Below, piece by piece: positions 15,304 through 23,086 of a stretch of DNA of 64,000 bases. The notes below the pieces were generated by a model. That model saw only the letters and a program-made list of their open reading frames with translations, made no database searches and was not told the origin of the DNA. The number at the start of each line of letters is the position of its first letter. Position 1 is the first letter of the stretch. The DNA comes from Nocardioides luteus (GTDB lineage Bacteria > Actinomycetota > Actinomycetes > Propionibacteriales > Nocardioidaceae): assembly GCF_000960475.2 (NCBI RefSeq), contig NZ_JZDQ02000010.1:103935-167934 (forward strand), read 5' to 3'. Both the position numbers and the translations under genes were made by a program.

Positions 15304-16199
15304 CGGCCACACAGATGACACAAGCCCCGGACGGGGCCGAGGAGCAGGAGTCGAGCGGCGCCGGAGGATTCGAGGTGCGCCTCGAGAACTTCGAGGGTCC
15401 CTTCGACCTGCTGCTCAGCCTGATCGCCAAGCACAAGCTCGACATCACCGAGGTCTCGCTGGCCACGGTGACCGACGAGTTCATCGCCTTCGTCAAGAAG
15501 GGCGCGGGGGAGGAGGGCACCTGGGACCTCGAGCAGACCTCCAACTTCCTGCTGGTGGCGAGCACGCTCCTCGACCTGAAGGCGGCTCGGCTGCTGCCGC
15601 AGGGAGATGTCGAGGACGAGGAGGACCTGGCGCTGCTCGAGGCGCGTGACCTGCTCTTCGCCCGGCTGCTGCAGTACAAGGCGTTCAAGCAGGTCGCGGC
15701 CGTCTTCGGCGAGCGGCTGGCGAAGGAGTCGAAGCGTCATCCGCGCTCGGTGCAGCTCGAGCCGCGCTACGCCGGCCTGCTGCCGGAGGTGCTCATCGGG
15801 ATCGGGCTGGAGCAGTTCGCCCAGCTCGCCGCGGCGGCGATGGCGCCGAAGCCTGGGCCGCCGGAGATCGGGCTGGCCCACATCCACGGCTCGAAGGTGT
15901 CGGTCAAGGAGCAGGCGGCCCTGGTCATCGAGCGGCTCCGCGCCTCGGGACAGGTCACCTTCCGCAGCCTGTGCTCCGACTCGCCCGACACGCTGACCAC
16001 CGTGGCCCGGTTCCTCTCGCTGCTGGAGCTCTTCCGTGAGGGTGCGGTCGCGTTCGACCAGGTCACCGCGCTGGGCGAGCTGACCGTACGCTGGACCGGC
16101 GACGAGGCGCTCGATGTCGACGAGCTGATCCAGGACGAGTTCGAGGGGCAGCCGCCCGCGGAGGACGGCGCCGAGGATGGGGAGAAGGACGATGACTGA
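15300..16199 (+). CDS. scpA: segregation and condensation protein A (kleisin)
   Basis: The kleisin subunit that bridges SMC heads in bacterial condensin. The 299-residue protein has a short acidic leader and then the family's N-terminal SMC-neck-binding motif: FEVRLENFEGPFDLLLSLI at about 23-41. KHKLDITEVSLATVTDEF follows. The C-terminal winged helix (SLCSDSPDTLTTVARFLSLLELF) is near residues 220-250 and contacts the SMC cap. The GTG at 15300 overlaps the previous stop; an ATG at 15315 is an alternative. The start of scpB lies inside the last codons. Confidence 0.96.
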   Translation: MTATQMTQAPDGAEEQESSGAGGFEVRLENFEGPFDLLLSLIAKHKLDITEVSLATVTDEFIAFVKKGAGEEGTWDLEQTSNFLLVASTLLDLKAARLLPQGDVEDEEDLALLEARDLLFARLLQYKAFKQVAAVFGERLAKESKRHPRSVQLEPRYAGLLPEVLIGIGLEQFAQLAAAAMAPKPGPPEIGLAHIHGSKVSVKEQAALVIERLRASGQVTFRSLCSDSPDTLTTVARFLSLLELFREGAVAFDQVTALGELTVRWTGDEALDVDELIQDEFEGQPPAEDGAEDGEKDDD

Positions 16200-16875
16200 G
16201 GTCTCGACAGGCTCGACCGACGATAGCGAGACGCTGCCGATCGAGCTCGCCGACCTGCGGCCCGCGCTCGAGGCCGTGCTGATGGTGGCCGACGAGCCGC
16301 TCGAGGCGTCCGCGCTGGCCTCGGCGGTCGCTCATCCGACGGCCGCGGTGGTCGAGGCCCTGGAGGGTCTCTCCGCCGAATACACCGAGCAGGGCCGCGG
16401 CTTCGACCTGCGCAACGTCGCCGGCGGCTGGCGGTTCTACACCCGCGAGGAGTACGCGGACGTCGTCGGGGGCTTCGTCCTCGAGGGCCAGCAGGCCCGA
16501 CTCACTCAGGCGGCCCTGGAGACGCTCGCTGTGGTGGCCTACAAGCAGCCCGTCTCGCGCGCCCGGGTCTCCGCCATCCGCGGCGTCAACGTCGACGGCG
16601 TGATGCGCACACTGCTCACCCGCGGTCTCGTCGAGGAGGCCGGCCAGGACCACGAGACCGGCGCCAACCTCTACCGCACCACCGGCTACTTCCTCGAGCG
16701 GATCGGCATCACCGACCTGGGCGAGCTGCCCGAGCTGGCTCCCTACCTGCCGGACCTCGCCGACATGGAGGAGGAGCTGACCGAGCAGGTCAGGCAGGAG
16801 GCGCTCGCCGCGCAGCCCGAAGAAGCTGCGGCGAATGGGCCCGACTCCGAGGATGCGGGAGAATCGAATCCGTGA
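16192..16875 (+). CDS. scpB: segregation and condensation protein B
   Basis: ScpB dimers of tandem winged helices bind ScpA and regulate the SMC-ScpAB complex. The protein has 227 residues. LRPALEAVLMVADEPL begins the first winged helix; LTQAALETLAVVAYKQPVSR and RGVNVDGVMRTLLTRGLVEE form the second. The tail after about 185 is acidic and probably disordered. The ATG at 16192 overlaps the scpA stop (ATGACTGA), and GGAGAAGG just upstream is a good ribosome-binding site, so it is preferred to the in-frame GTG at 16177. Confidence 0.96.
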   Translation: MTEVSTGSTDDSETLPIELADLRPALEAVLMVADEPLEASALASAVAHPTAAVVEALEGLSAEYTEQGRGFDLRNVAGGWRFYTREEYADVVGGFVLEGQQARLTQAALETLAVVAYKQPVSRARVSAIRGVNVDGVMRTLLTRGLVEEAGQDHETGANLYRTTGYFLERIGITDLGELPELAPYLPDLADMEEELTEQVRQEALAAQPEEAAANGPDSEDAGESNP

Positions 16876-17639
16876 GCGACCTACCTGAGCGAGACGACCT
16901 GCCGCTGGACGACGAGGGCCTGATCCGGCTCCAGAAGCTGCTGGCCCTGGCCGGCATCGCGTCGCGCCGCGGCAGCGAGATCCTGATGCTCAACGGTTCG
17001 GTCGAGGTCAACGGCGAGGTCGTCACCAGGCTCGGGACCAAGGTCGACCCCGCCAAGGACGTCGTACGCGTCGACGGCAAGCGCCTCCCGCCGATCTCCG
17101 GCAAGGTCTACCTCGTCCTCAACAAGCCGCGGGGTGTGGTCTCGACGATGAGCGACCCGGAAGGCCGGCGCAACCTGTCGGACCTGGTCGCCGACCGCCC
17201 GGAGCGGCTCTTCCACGTCGGCCGGCTCGACACCGACACCGAGGGCCTGATCATCCTCACCAACGACGGCGACTTCGCCCACCGACTGGCCCACCCCAGC
17301 TACGAGGTAGACAAGACCTACGTCGCCGAGGTCAAGGGTGAGATCTTCCCCAACGTACGCAAGCGGCTCCTCGCCGGCGTCACCCTCGAGGACGGGCCGG
17401 TCACCGTGACCAAGGCCCGGATCATGGAGACCCGCAAGGACAAGTCGATCATCGAGCTGGTCATCCACGAGGGCCGCAACCGCATCGTGCGCCGCCTCCT
17501 CGACCACGTCGGCCACCCGGTCACCCGCCTGACCCGCACCCGGATCGGTCCCGTCCGGCTCGGCACGATGAAGCCGGGCGAGATGCGCGACCTCTCCCGC
17601 GAGGAGCTGGGCGAGCTTCTCGACAACACCGAGCTCTGA
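16872..17639 (+). CDS. rluB: 23S rRNA pseudouridine synthase, RluB family
   Basis: Isomerises uridine in helix 89 of 23S rRNA; family RsuA/RluB/RluE/RluF. The 255-residue protein starts with an S4 RNA-binding domain (LIRLQKLLALAGIASRRGSE, about 17-36). The catalytic motif is GRLDTDTEGL with Asp120, and a later motif is HEGRNRIVRRL. GTG 16872 overlaps the scpB stop. The position after scpB and before cmk/der is conserved across actinobacteria, although here the thrS-like, araC, VOC and tyrA genes are inserted before cmk. Confidence 0.95.
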   Translation: MSDLPERDDLPLDDEGLIRLQKLLALAGIASRRGSEILMLNGSVEVNGEVVTRLGTKVDPAKDVVRVDGKRLPPISGKVYLVLNKPRGVVSTMSDPEGRRNLSDLVADRPERLFHVGRLDTDTEGLIILTNDGDFAHRLAHPSYEVDKTYVAEVKGEIFPNVRKRLLAGVTLEDGPVTVTKARIMETRKDKSIIELVIHEGRNRIVRRLLDHVGHPVTRLTRTRIGPVRLGTMKPGEMRDLSREELGELLDNTEL

Positions 17640-17689
17640 GACTCGGATCCTGGATGCGTACGCCATCGTGAACCGCTAAGGTGAATGAC

Positions 17690-17740
17690 ATGCAGCAGCG
17701 CGCGATGAGCACGACGACGCCGGACCCACTCCGGCGCTGA
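17690..17740 (+). CDS. threonine leader peptide (16 residues)
   Basis: ATG 17690 to TGA 17740 encodes MQQRAMSTTTPDPLRR, with three consecutive ACG threonine codons at 17711-17719. TAAGGT (17677-17682) lies 7 nt before the ATG, so the transcript probably begins at the start codon. A terminator hairpin and a threonyl-tRNA-synthetase gene follow, so the reading frame fits a ribosome-mediated attenuation leader that senses charged tRNA-Thr. Confidence 0.75.
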   Translation: MQQRAMSTTTPDPLRR

Positions 17741-17802
17741 CCTGCTGTCACCTCTTTCGCAGACCGTCCCGGAGCAGTGCTCCGGGGCGGTTCTTCGTCT
17801 TC
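17720..17802 (+). promoter_or_regulatory. putative threonine transcription attenuator
   Basis: Four complementary segments lie in order. A (CCGGA, 17720-17724) pairs with B (TCCGG, 17730-17734). B, extended to CTCCGG from 17729, can instead pair with C (CCGGAG, 17769-17774). C within CCGTCCCGGAGC (17764-17775) pairs along 12 positions (one G-U) with D (17779-17790), followed by TTCTTCGTCTTC. In the model, a ribosome stalled at the Thr codons covers A, frees B to pair with C and prevents the C-D terminator. This is the classical attenuation layout; the pairing is visible, the regulation is inferred. Confidence 0.7.
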
Positions 17803-17839
17803 GGTGGCGGTGCTCCGGGCTTCACCCCAAGGAGCACCC

Positions 17840-19072
17840 ATGAACCTCGATCATCGCGACCTCAACCGTGCCCTCGACATCTTCGCCACCGACCCGCTGG
17901 CCGGCTCCGGGCTGCCGTTGTGGCTGCCCGACGGCGCCATCGTCTTCGCCGAGTTGGAGCGGCTGGCCGCCGAGCTGGCCAGGGCCGACGGCTGCGTACC
18001 GGTCAAGACTCCGGTGCTCGGCAAGCGCGCCCTCTTCGAGCGCTCGGGGCACTGGGCGAAGTTCGCCGACGACATGTTCCCGCCGATGGTGGTCGCCTCG
18101 GGGGCAGGGGAGGAGGACGACCTGGTTCTTCGTCCCGCCAACTGCCCGCATCATGCGCTGGTCTACAAGGCGCGCCCGCACTCCTACCGTGAGCTCCCGC
18201 TCCGCCTCCACGAGCTCGCCCCGATGTTCCGCGCCGAACGGTCCGGTGTGCTGTCCGGACTGAGCCGGGTGCGCCAGATCAACCTCGACGACACCCATGT
18301 CTTCTGCCGGCCCGACCAGGTCGCCGAGGAGGCGGGCAAGGCGTTGCGCTCGGCGCTGAAGGCGCAGCGGATCCTCGGGCTGCGGGTCGACTACGTACGC
18401 CTCTCCCTCCGCGACTCCTCCCCGTCCTACCTCGGCTGCGCCGAGCAGTGGCGCGACGCCGAGGAGGCACTGCGGAAGGCTGCGTCCGAGGCCGGCGTCG
18501 AGGTCGTCGAGGCACCGGGCGAGGCCGCCTTCTACGGTCCGAAGCTCGACCTCCAGGTCGGCGACCCGCGTGGCCACGAGGAGACCATCGCCACCGTCCA
18601 GGTCGACTTCAACCAGCCCGAGCGCTTCGACCTCACCTACGATGCCGCCGACGGCTCCCGGCAGCGGGTCGTGATGGTGCACCGCGGCACCGTCGGCTCC
18701 ATGGAGCGCGTCACCGCAGCGGTGCTCGAGCGCTACCAGGGCCGCCTCCCGCTCTGGCTCGCGCCCGTCCAGCTCGCCGTCCTGCCCGTCTCCCCGGCTC
18801 AGGACGACGCTGCCCGGGCGCTCGTCGACGCACTCGTCGCCGAAGGCCTCCGCCCGCGCTTGGACCCCGACGGCTCGCTCGGCGCTCGGATCCGCGACTC
18901 CCGCCGACGGCGCGAACCGCTCATCGCGGTCATCGGCGCGAGCGAGGCGGAGACCGGGGAGGTCCAGGTGCGCGACGTCGCGGCCGGGGCCGAACGCCGG
19001 CTCGCGGTTGCCGGCCTGGTCGCGGCGATGAAGGAGGCCTATGTCTCGCGAGCGGGTGAGGTCTCCTGGTGA
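17840..19072 (+). CDS. short threonyl-tRNA synthetase lacking TGS and editing domains
   Basis: A class II synthetase that charges tRNA-Thr. The 410 residues cover only the catalytic core and the anticodon-binding domain; full-length ThrRS has about 640 or more, with TGS and N2 editing domains. Visible motifs: ERSGHWAKF, LRPANCPHHALVYK (zinc Cys), motif 2 FRAERSGVLSGLSRVRQ with DDTHVF (zinc His), AFYGPKLDL, and motif 3 VMVHRGTVGSMERV (zinc His). The anticodon domain begins near LWLAPVQLAVLPVSP. AAGGAG lies about 8 nt before ATG 17840. It is probably a second ThrRS or a stress/resistance isoform, since it cannot clear mischarged Ser-tRNA. The leader at 17690-17802 likely controls it. Confidence 0.85.
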   Translation: MNLDHRDLNRALDIFATDPLAGSGLPLWLPDGAIVFAELERLAAELARADGCVPVKTPVLGKRALFERSGHWAKFADDMFPPMVVASGAGEEDDLVLRPANCPHHALVYKARPHSYRELPLRLHELAPMFRAERSGVLSGLSRVRQINLDDTHVFCRPDQVAEEAGKALRSALKAQRILGLRVDYVRLSLRDSSPSYLGCAEQWRDAEEALRKAASEAGVEVVEAPGEAAFYGPKLDLQVGDPRGHEETIATVQVDFNQPERFDLTYDAADGSRQRVVMVHRGTVGSMERVTAAVLERYQGRLPLWLAPVQLAVLPVSPAQDDAARALVDALVAEGLRPRLDPDGSLGARIRDSRRRREPLIAVIGASEAETGEVQVRDVAAGAERRLAVAGLVAAMKEAYVSRAGEVSW

Positions 19073-19080
19073 GCCCCGCC

Positions 19081-19173
19081 GCCGAGACGTCACCTACGTC
19101 GGCCGAGACGTCACCTACGTCGGCCGAGCTGGCAGTCACGTGCCCACTCGGCCGACGCAGGTGACGCCTCGGC
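19081..19173. repeat. palindromic intergenic repeat, copy 1, with a duplicated arm
   Basis: A 21-bp unit (GCCGAGACGTCACCTACGTC + G) occurs twice in tandem, 19081-19101 and 19102-19122. The second copy plus GCCGAG (to 19128) pairs with 19147-19173 along 27 positions with two mismatches. The right arm shares GTGCCCACTCGGCCGACG (19140-19157) with copy 2 at 47621-47638. It lies in the 190-bp gap between the thrS-like and araC genes and may also work as a terminator. Confidence 0.7.
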
Positions 19174-19262
19174 ATGCCTACCGCGCAGCGCTATCGCACA
19201 CCGGATCCGCCGCCGGCGATAGTGCATGGGCAACCGCCAGCGACCGTGGGACGATCGAGAAC

Positions 19263-20045
19263 ATGACCGTGCCGGAGGTCCTGCGGCCCTACGTCACCTC
19301 GCTGGTCGCCTACGACGTGGAGTTCGGGGCGCCAGGGGTGCACCGCGGGATGCCGTCGACCGAGATCACGTTCGTGCTGCCGGTCGACGAGCCGCTGGTC
19401 ACGTCCTGGGGGAGCGGGACCGAGCCGGTGACGGCGTGGTCGCTCGTCTCGGGGCTGCACACCAGGCCGGCAACGATCCATCACCGCGGTCACCAGCGCG
19501 GCGTGCAGCTCGGACTGACCACCGCCGGCGTGCGCGCGTTGTTCGGGATGCCGGCGGCGGCCTGGCGCGGTGAGCTCCTGGCCCTCGAGGAAGTGACGGC
19601 ACCCGGCGGCGTACGTCATCTTCCGGAGAGACTGGCCGAGGCCGATCCGCGGCAGTGGGAGCGGCTGGTCGTGACCGGCCTGGTGGATGCGCTGGCGCGC
19701 CACGGCGCGGCCGGGCCGAGAGCCGAGGTCGGGCGGGCGCTGGCGCTGCTGACCGGGGGAGCGGGGGTGCAGGAGGTGGCCGACGACGTCGGCTACAGCC
19801 GCCGGCGGATCAGCGACCTGGTGCGCGCGGAGACGGGGGTCGCGCCGAAGCAGTTCCAGCGGCTGGCGCGCTTCGACCGCTCCCGCGGCCTCGTCGGGCG
19901 GATGCCGCTGGCGCAGGCGGCGAGCAGCTGCGGCTACGCCGACCAGGCGCACCTGACGCGCGAGTGGCAGGAGTTCGCCGGGTGTACGCCGACGACCTGG
20001 CTGCGGGAGGAGTTCCCATTCGTTCAAGACCTCGCCGACCGCTGA
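19263..20045 (+). CDS. AraC-family transcriptional regulator
   Basis: A 260-residue regulator. The N-terminal sensing domain contains MPSTEITFVLPVDEPL and the C-terminal double helix-turn-helix spans about 170-250 (GVQEVADDVGYSRRRISDLV, then LAQAASSCGYADQAHLTREW, then FAGCTPTTW). The ATG at 19263 fits the family N-terminus (MTVPEVLRPYVTSLVAYD) and has GACGAT 7 nt upstream. The frame is open to 19041 but runs through the palindromic repeat, so that part is rejected. The VOC gene begins 16 bp downstream and is probably co-transcribed and a target. TATCGCACACC at 19192 may be an operator. Confidence 0.88.
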   Translation: MTVPEVLRPYVTSLVAYDVEFGAPGVHRGMPSTEITFVLPVDEPLVTSWGSGTEPVTAWSLVSGLHTRPATIHHRGHQRGVQLGLTTAGVRALFGMPAAAWRGELLALEEVTAPGGVRHLPERLAEADPRQWERLVVTGLVDALARHGAAGPRAEVGRALALLTGGAGVQEVADDVGYSRRRISDLVRAETGVAPKQFQRLARFDRSRGLVGRMPLAQAASSCGYADQAHLTREWQEFAGCTPTTWLREEFPFVQDLADR

Positions 20046-20061
20046 GCGGTTGACTCGAGGC

Positions 20062-20445
20062 ATGAACGAGGTAGCGAAGATCAAGTACTGGCAGTCGATG
20101 GCGTTCCAGGACGCCGAGGCGATGATGACGTGGCTGAGCGCGGTCGGCTTCGTCGAGCACGCCACCTACCGCGAGGACGGCATCGTGGTCCACGCGGAGT
20201 GGCTCTGGCCGGGTGGGGGCGGGCTGATGTTCGGGCAGGTACGCGAGGACGGCGCGATCAAGTCCACCGGCGGCTCCTCGGCCTACCTGATCGACGACGA
20301 CCCCGACGCCGTCTTCGACAAGGCGGTCGCCGCCGGTGCCACCGTGGTCCGGCCGATGGTCGACCAGGACTACGGCGGCCGCGGCGGCACGGTGGCCGAC
20401 CCGGAGGGCAACTCGTGGTCCTTCGGCAGCTACCAGCCCTCCTGA
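20062..20445 (+). CDS. VOC (glyoxalase-like) family protein
   Basis: A 127-residue protein with the two beta-alpha-beta-beta-beta modules of vicinal-oxygen-chelate proteins. FQDAEAMMTWLSAVGF marks the first, and ATVVRPMVDQDYGGRGGTVADPEGNSWSFG the second. The ending DPEGNSWSFG is the typical PhnB/glyoxalase-like signature. No enzyme activity can be assigned; many such proteins give resistance or bind small molecules. It follows the AraC gene by 16 bp, so the pair is probably one unit. Confidence 0.85.
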   Translation: MNEVAKIKYWQSMAFQDAEAMMTWLSAVGFVEHATYREDGIVVHAEWLWPGGGGLMFGQVREDGAIKSTGGSSAYLIDDDPDAVFDKAVAAGATVVRPMVDQDYGGRGGTVADPEGNSWSFGSYQPS

Positions 20446-20456
20446 TCGCGGGGCGA

Positions 20457-20541
20457 TATCGCACACCCTGGTCGTCTGTCGCAATAGCGCACCAATCACC
20501 GCTGAGACGAAGAGGGTCTCGCCCGAGCGACCCTTTAGCCT
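20457..20541 (+). promoter_or_regulatory. tyrA promoter region with a TATCGCACACC site
   Basis: TATCGCACACC at 20457-20467 is identical to 19192-19202 upstream of the araC gene. ATAGCGCACC occurs in between the site and tyrA. TAGCCT (20536-20541) lies 7 nt before the tyrA ATG and is the likely -10 element of a leaderless transcript. The repeated undecamer may be a binding site for the AraC-type regulator; no binding evidence is available. Confidence 0.4.
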
Positions 20542-20548
20542 TGGACGC

Positions 20549-21649
20549 ATGAGAACGACCGGGGACGCAGGGGGAGGGCAGTCGGCTCTGACCGGCCCGG
20601 TCGAGGTCGTCGGGGTCGGACTGCTCGGCACCTCGGTGGCACTGGCGTGCGCGGCGGCCGGCATCGACGTGCTGCTCAGCGACTCGGTCGCCAGCCACGT
20701 ACGCACCGCGAGCGGCCTCGGCGCCGGCCGCCGCCGCAAGCCGGGCGACACGCCGCAGCTGGTCGTCGTCGCGGTCCCGCCGGCGCACCTCGGTGAGGTC
20801 ATCACCCGAGCCCTCGCCGACAGCCCGGACGCGGTCGTCACCGATGTCGGCAGCGTGAAGGCCTCGCCGCTGGCCTACGTGCGCGAGCACAGCCCCGACG
20901 ACGTACGCCGCTACGTCGGTGGCCACCCGATGGCCGGCAGCGAACGCTCCGGGCCGCTGGCCGCGACCGCGACCCTGTTCGAGGGCCGGCCGTGGGCGGT
21001 GACGCCGCATCCCGAGGCCGATCCCGCAGCGACCGCGCTCGCCGGCGAGCTCGCCGCTGTGTGCGGAGCCGTCCCGCTCACGCTCAGCCCGGAGGAGCAC
21101 GACCAGGCGGTCGCCCGCACCTCCCACGTGCCGCACCTGATGGCCGCCCTCGTGGCCGGCCGGCTCGCGGTGGCGCCCGAGGGACATCTCGGCCTCAGCG
21201 GCCAGGGGGTGCGCGACGTGACCCGGGTCGCCGCAGGTGACCCCGGGCTCTACGGCCAGATCGTCGCCGGCAACGCCCGCGCCGTGACCGAGCTGCTGAC
21301 CGAGGTGCGCGCCCAGCTCGACGAGATGATCACGGCCGTCGGCACCGGTGACGCGGCCACCCTGGACGTACTCCTCAAGGAGGGGCAGGCCGGCACCCGG
21401 GCCATCCCCGGCAAGCACGGCGGCCCGCAGACCGCGCAGGCGACCATCTATGTCACGGTCCCCGACGAGCCCGGCAACCTGGCCCGGCTCTTCGCCGACG
21501 CGGGGGAGAGCGGCGTCAACATCGAGGACGTACGCATCGACCACGACCCCGGCCGCCCGGTCGGTGTCATGGAGCTGATCGTGGCCGACGACGCGGCCGA
21601 CCGGATGCAGGCGGTTCTGGAGTCCCGGGGTTGGGTCGCTCACCGGTAG
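20549..21649 (+). CDS. tyrA: prephenate dehydrogenase with C-terminal ACT domain
   Basis: Oxidatively decarboxylates prephenate to 4-hydroxyphenylpyruvate in tyrosine synthesis. The Rossmann start is VEVVGVGLLGTSVALACAAA (about 15-34); VTDVGSVKAS and GGHPMAGSERSG are the conserved active-site loops, with HVPHLMAA further on. An ACT regulatory domain occupies about 295-366 (ATIYVTVPDEPGNLARLFAD), probably for tyrosine feedback. The ATG at 20549 follows a TAGCCT -10 by 7 nt; the frame is open to 20336 but runs back into the VOC gene and is rejected. cmk follows after 10 bp, an arrangement common in actinobacteria. Confidence 0.95.
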   Translation: MRTTGDAGGGQSALTGPVEVVGVGLLGTSVALACAAAGIDVLLSDSVASHVRTASGLGAGRRRKPGDTPQLVVVAVPPAHLGEVITRALADSPDAVVTDVGSVKASPLAYVREHSPDDVRRYVGGHPMAGSERSGPLAATATLFEGRPWAVTPHPEADPAATALAGELAAVCGAVPLTLSPEEHDQAVARTSHVPHLMAALVAGRLAVAPEGHLGLSGQGVRDVTRVAAGDPGLYGQIVAGNARAVTELLTEVRAQLDEMITAVGTGDAATLDVLLKEGQAGTRAIPGKHGGPQTAQATIYVTVPDEPGNLARLFADAGESGVNIEDVRIDHDPGRPVGVMELIVADDAADRMQAVLESRGWVAHR

Positions 21650-21659
21650 GCTCCCGCCC

Positions 21660-22379
21660 GTGAGCAGCAGCAACCCGACCAGTGACCCCGCCCGCATCGT
21701 CATCGCCGTCGACGGCACCTCCGGCTCCGGGAAGTCGAGCACCTCGCGCGGGGTCGCCGACCGCCTGGGAATGCGCTACCTCGACACCGGCGCGATGTAC
21801 CGGGCGATGACCTGGTGGATGCTCAGCAACGACATCGACGTGCACGACGCGGACGCGGTCGCCGCCGCGACCGGCAAGCCGGTGATCACCTCCGGCACCG
21901 ACCCCCTCGGCCCGACGATCGCCCTCGACGGCGCCGACGTCTCGGTCGAGATCCGCAGCGACCGGGTCAACGCCGCCGTCTCGCCGGTCGCCACGGTTCC
22001 CGAGGTCCGCGCCCGCCTGATCGCCCTCCAGAAGCAGGAGATCGAGCAGGCCCTCGCCGCCGGCAACGGCATCGTGGTCGAGGGCCGCGACATCGGCACC
22101 GCGGTCTGGCCCGAGGCCGAGCTGAAGCTGTACGTCACCGCCGATCCCGCCGCCCGCGCCGCGCGCCGTGCGGCCGAGGAGGGCGGCACCGACGCGGAGG
22201 CCGTCCGCGCGTCGCTGGAGAACCGCGACAAGATCGACTCGACCAAGGGCGGTGCGGCGGTGCCGGAGGGTGCCACCCACCTCGACACGACGCCCTACAC
22301 GCTGGAGGAGGTCATCGAGTCGGTGGTCGAGCTCGTCGAGACCACGGTTCGTGCAACAGCCGAGAAGGCGGGGGAGTGA
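21660..22379 (+). CDS. cmk: cytidylate kinase
   Basis: Phosphorylates CMP and dCMP. The 239-residue protein shows the P-loop DGTSGSGKSS (about 19-28), RYLDTGAMYRAMTW and GRDIGTAVWPEA, all cytidylate-kinase signatures, and the LID region ARAARRAAEE. The GTG at 21660 has TAGGCT (21647-21652), overlapping the tyrA stop, exactly 7 nt upstream, so cmk may have its own leaderless promoter inside the tyrA 3' end. The stop overlaps the plsC start (GTGA). Confidence 0.97.
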   Translation: MSSSNPTSDPARIVIAVDGTSGSGKSSTSRGVADRLGMRYLDTGAMYRAMTWWMLSNDIDVHDADAVAAATGKPVITSGTDPLGPTIALDGADVSVEIRSDRVNAAVSPVATVPEVRARLIALQKQEIEQALAAGNGIVVEGRDIGTAVWPEAELKLYVTADPAARAARRAAEEGGTDAEAVRASLENRDKIDSTKGGAAVPEGATHLDTTPYTLEEVIESVVELVETTVRATAEKAGE

Positions 22380-23086
22380 GAGACCTTCCAGACACGGATG
22401 GGGTCCCGCACCCCACCCGGTGGCCGCTCTACCACCTCAACGTCTACGCCCGGTGGCTGATCCGGCGCCGCTTCGACGTACGGCTGCACGAGACGGGCAA
22501 CATCCCGGCGACGGGGCCGGTCGTCTTCGCGTCCAACCACATCGGCATCATCGACGGCCCGTTGCTCGCGATCTTCACGCCGCGGCCGGTGCACGCCCTG
22601 ACCAAGCTGGAGATGTTCGAGCACTGGTTCCTCGGCCCGTTCCTGCGCTGGGCCGGCCAGGTGCCGCTCTACCGGATGGGCAGCGACCCGGCGGCGGTGA
22701 AGATGACGCTGCGCGTCCTGCGCGACGGCAACGCCGTCGGGATCTATCCGGAGGGCCACCGGGGCGCGGGCGACCTTGCCCGGTTCAAGCGAGGGGCGGC
22801 CTACTTCGCGATGGTCTCGGGCGCCCCGGTGGTGCCGGTGACCATGCTCGGCAGCCGCGACCCGGGTGGCGGCGTCTCGTCGCTGCCGCACAAAGGTGCC
22901 CGGATCGACATCGTCTATGGCGAGCCTTTCCACGTCGAGCGCGTAGGCTGGCCGCGTACCAGGGAACAAGTCGGGCATGTCTCGGGTTTGCTCCAGAAGC
23001 ACATGCAGGTCCAACAGGACCATGCCCTGGCGTTGACCGGTCGCGAGCTGCCCGGTCCGCTACCTACCGAGGAGAACGATGACTGA
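22376..23086 (+). CDS. 1-acyl-sn-glycerol-3-phosphate acyltransferase (PlsC-like)
   Basis: Membrane-associated acyltransferase of phospholipid synthesis. The 236 residues include the catalytic NHxxxxD motif as NHIGIID (about 58-64), the substrate-binding PLYRMGSD block, and YPEGHRG (a variant of EGTR). [11 protein letters not shown] is the fourth motif. GTG 22376 overlaps the cmk stop; the longer upstream frame is inside cmk and rejected. The last 8 bp overlap der. Insertion of plsC between cmk and der is common in actinobacteria. Confidence 0.9.
   Translation: MRDLPDTDGVPHPTRWPLYHLNVYARWLIRRRFDVRLHETGNIPATGPVVFASNHIGIIDGPLLAIFTPRPVHALTKLEMFEHWFLGPFLRWAGQVPLYRMGSDPAAVKMTLRVLRDGNAVGIYPEGHRGAGDLARFKRGAAYFAMVSGAPVVPVTMLGSRDPGGGVSSLPHKGARIDIVYGEPFHVERVGWPRTREQVGHVSGLLQKHMQVQQDHALALTGRELPGPLPTEENDD

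Noticed and set aside
17690..17839. T-box riboswitch upstream of the thrS-like gene
   Set aside because: The leader is only about 150 nt and lacks a T-box sequence and stem I. The Thr-codon leader peptide explains the terminator better.
19081..19122. Two tandem 21-bp units as a possible CRISPR array
   Set aside because: Units are adjacent without spacers, only two are present, and they are part of a palindrome. No cas genes are in the window.
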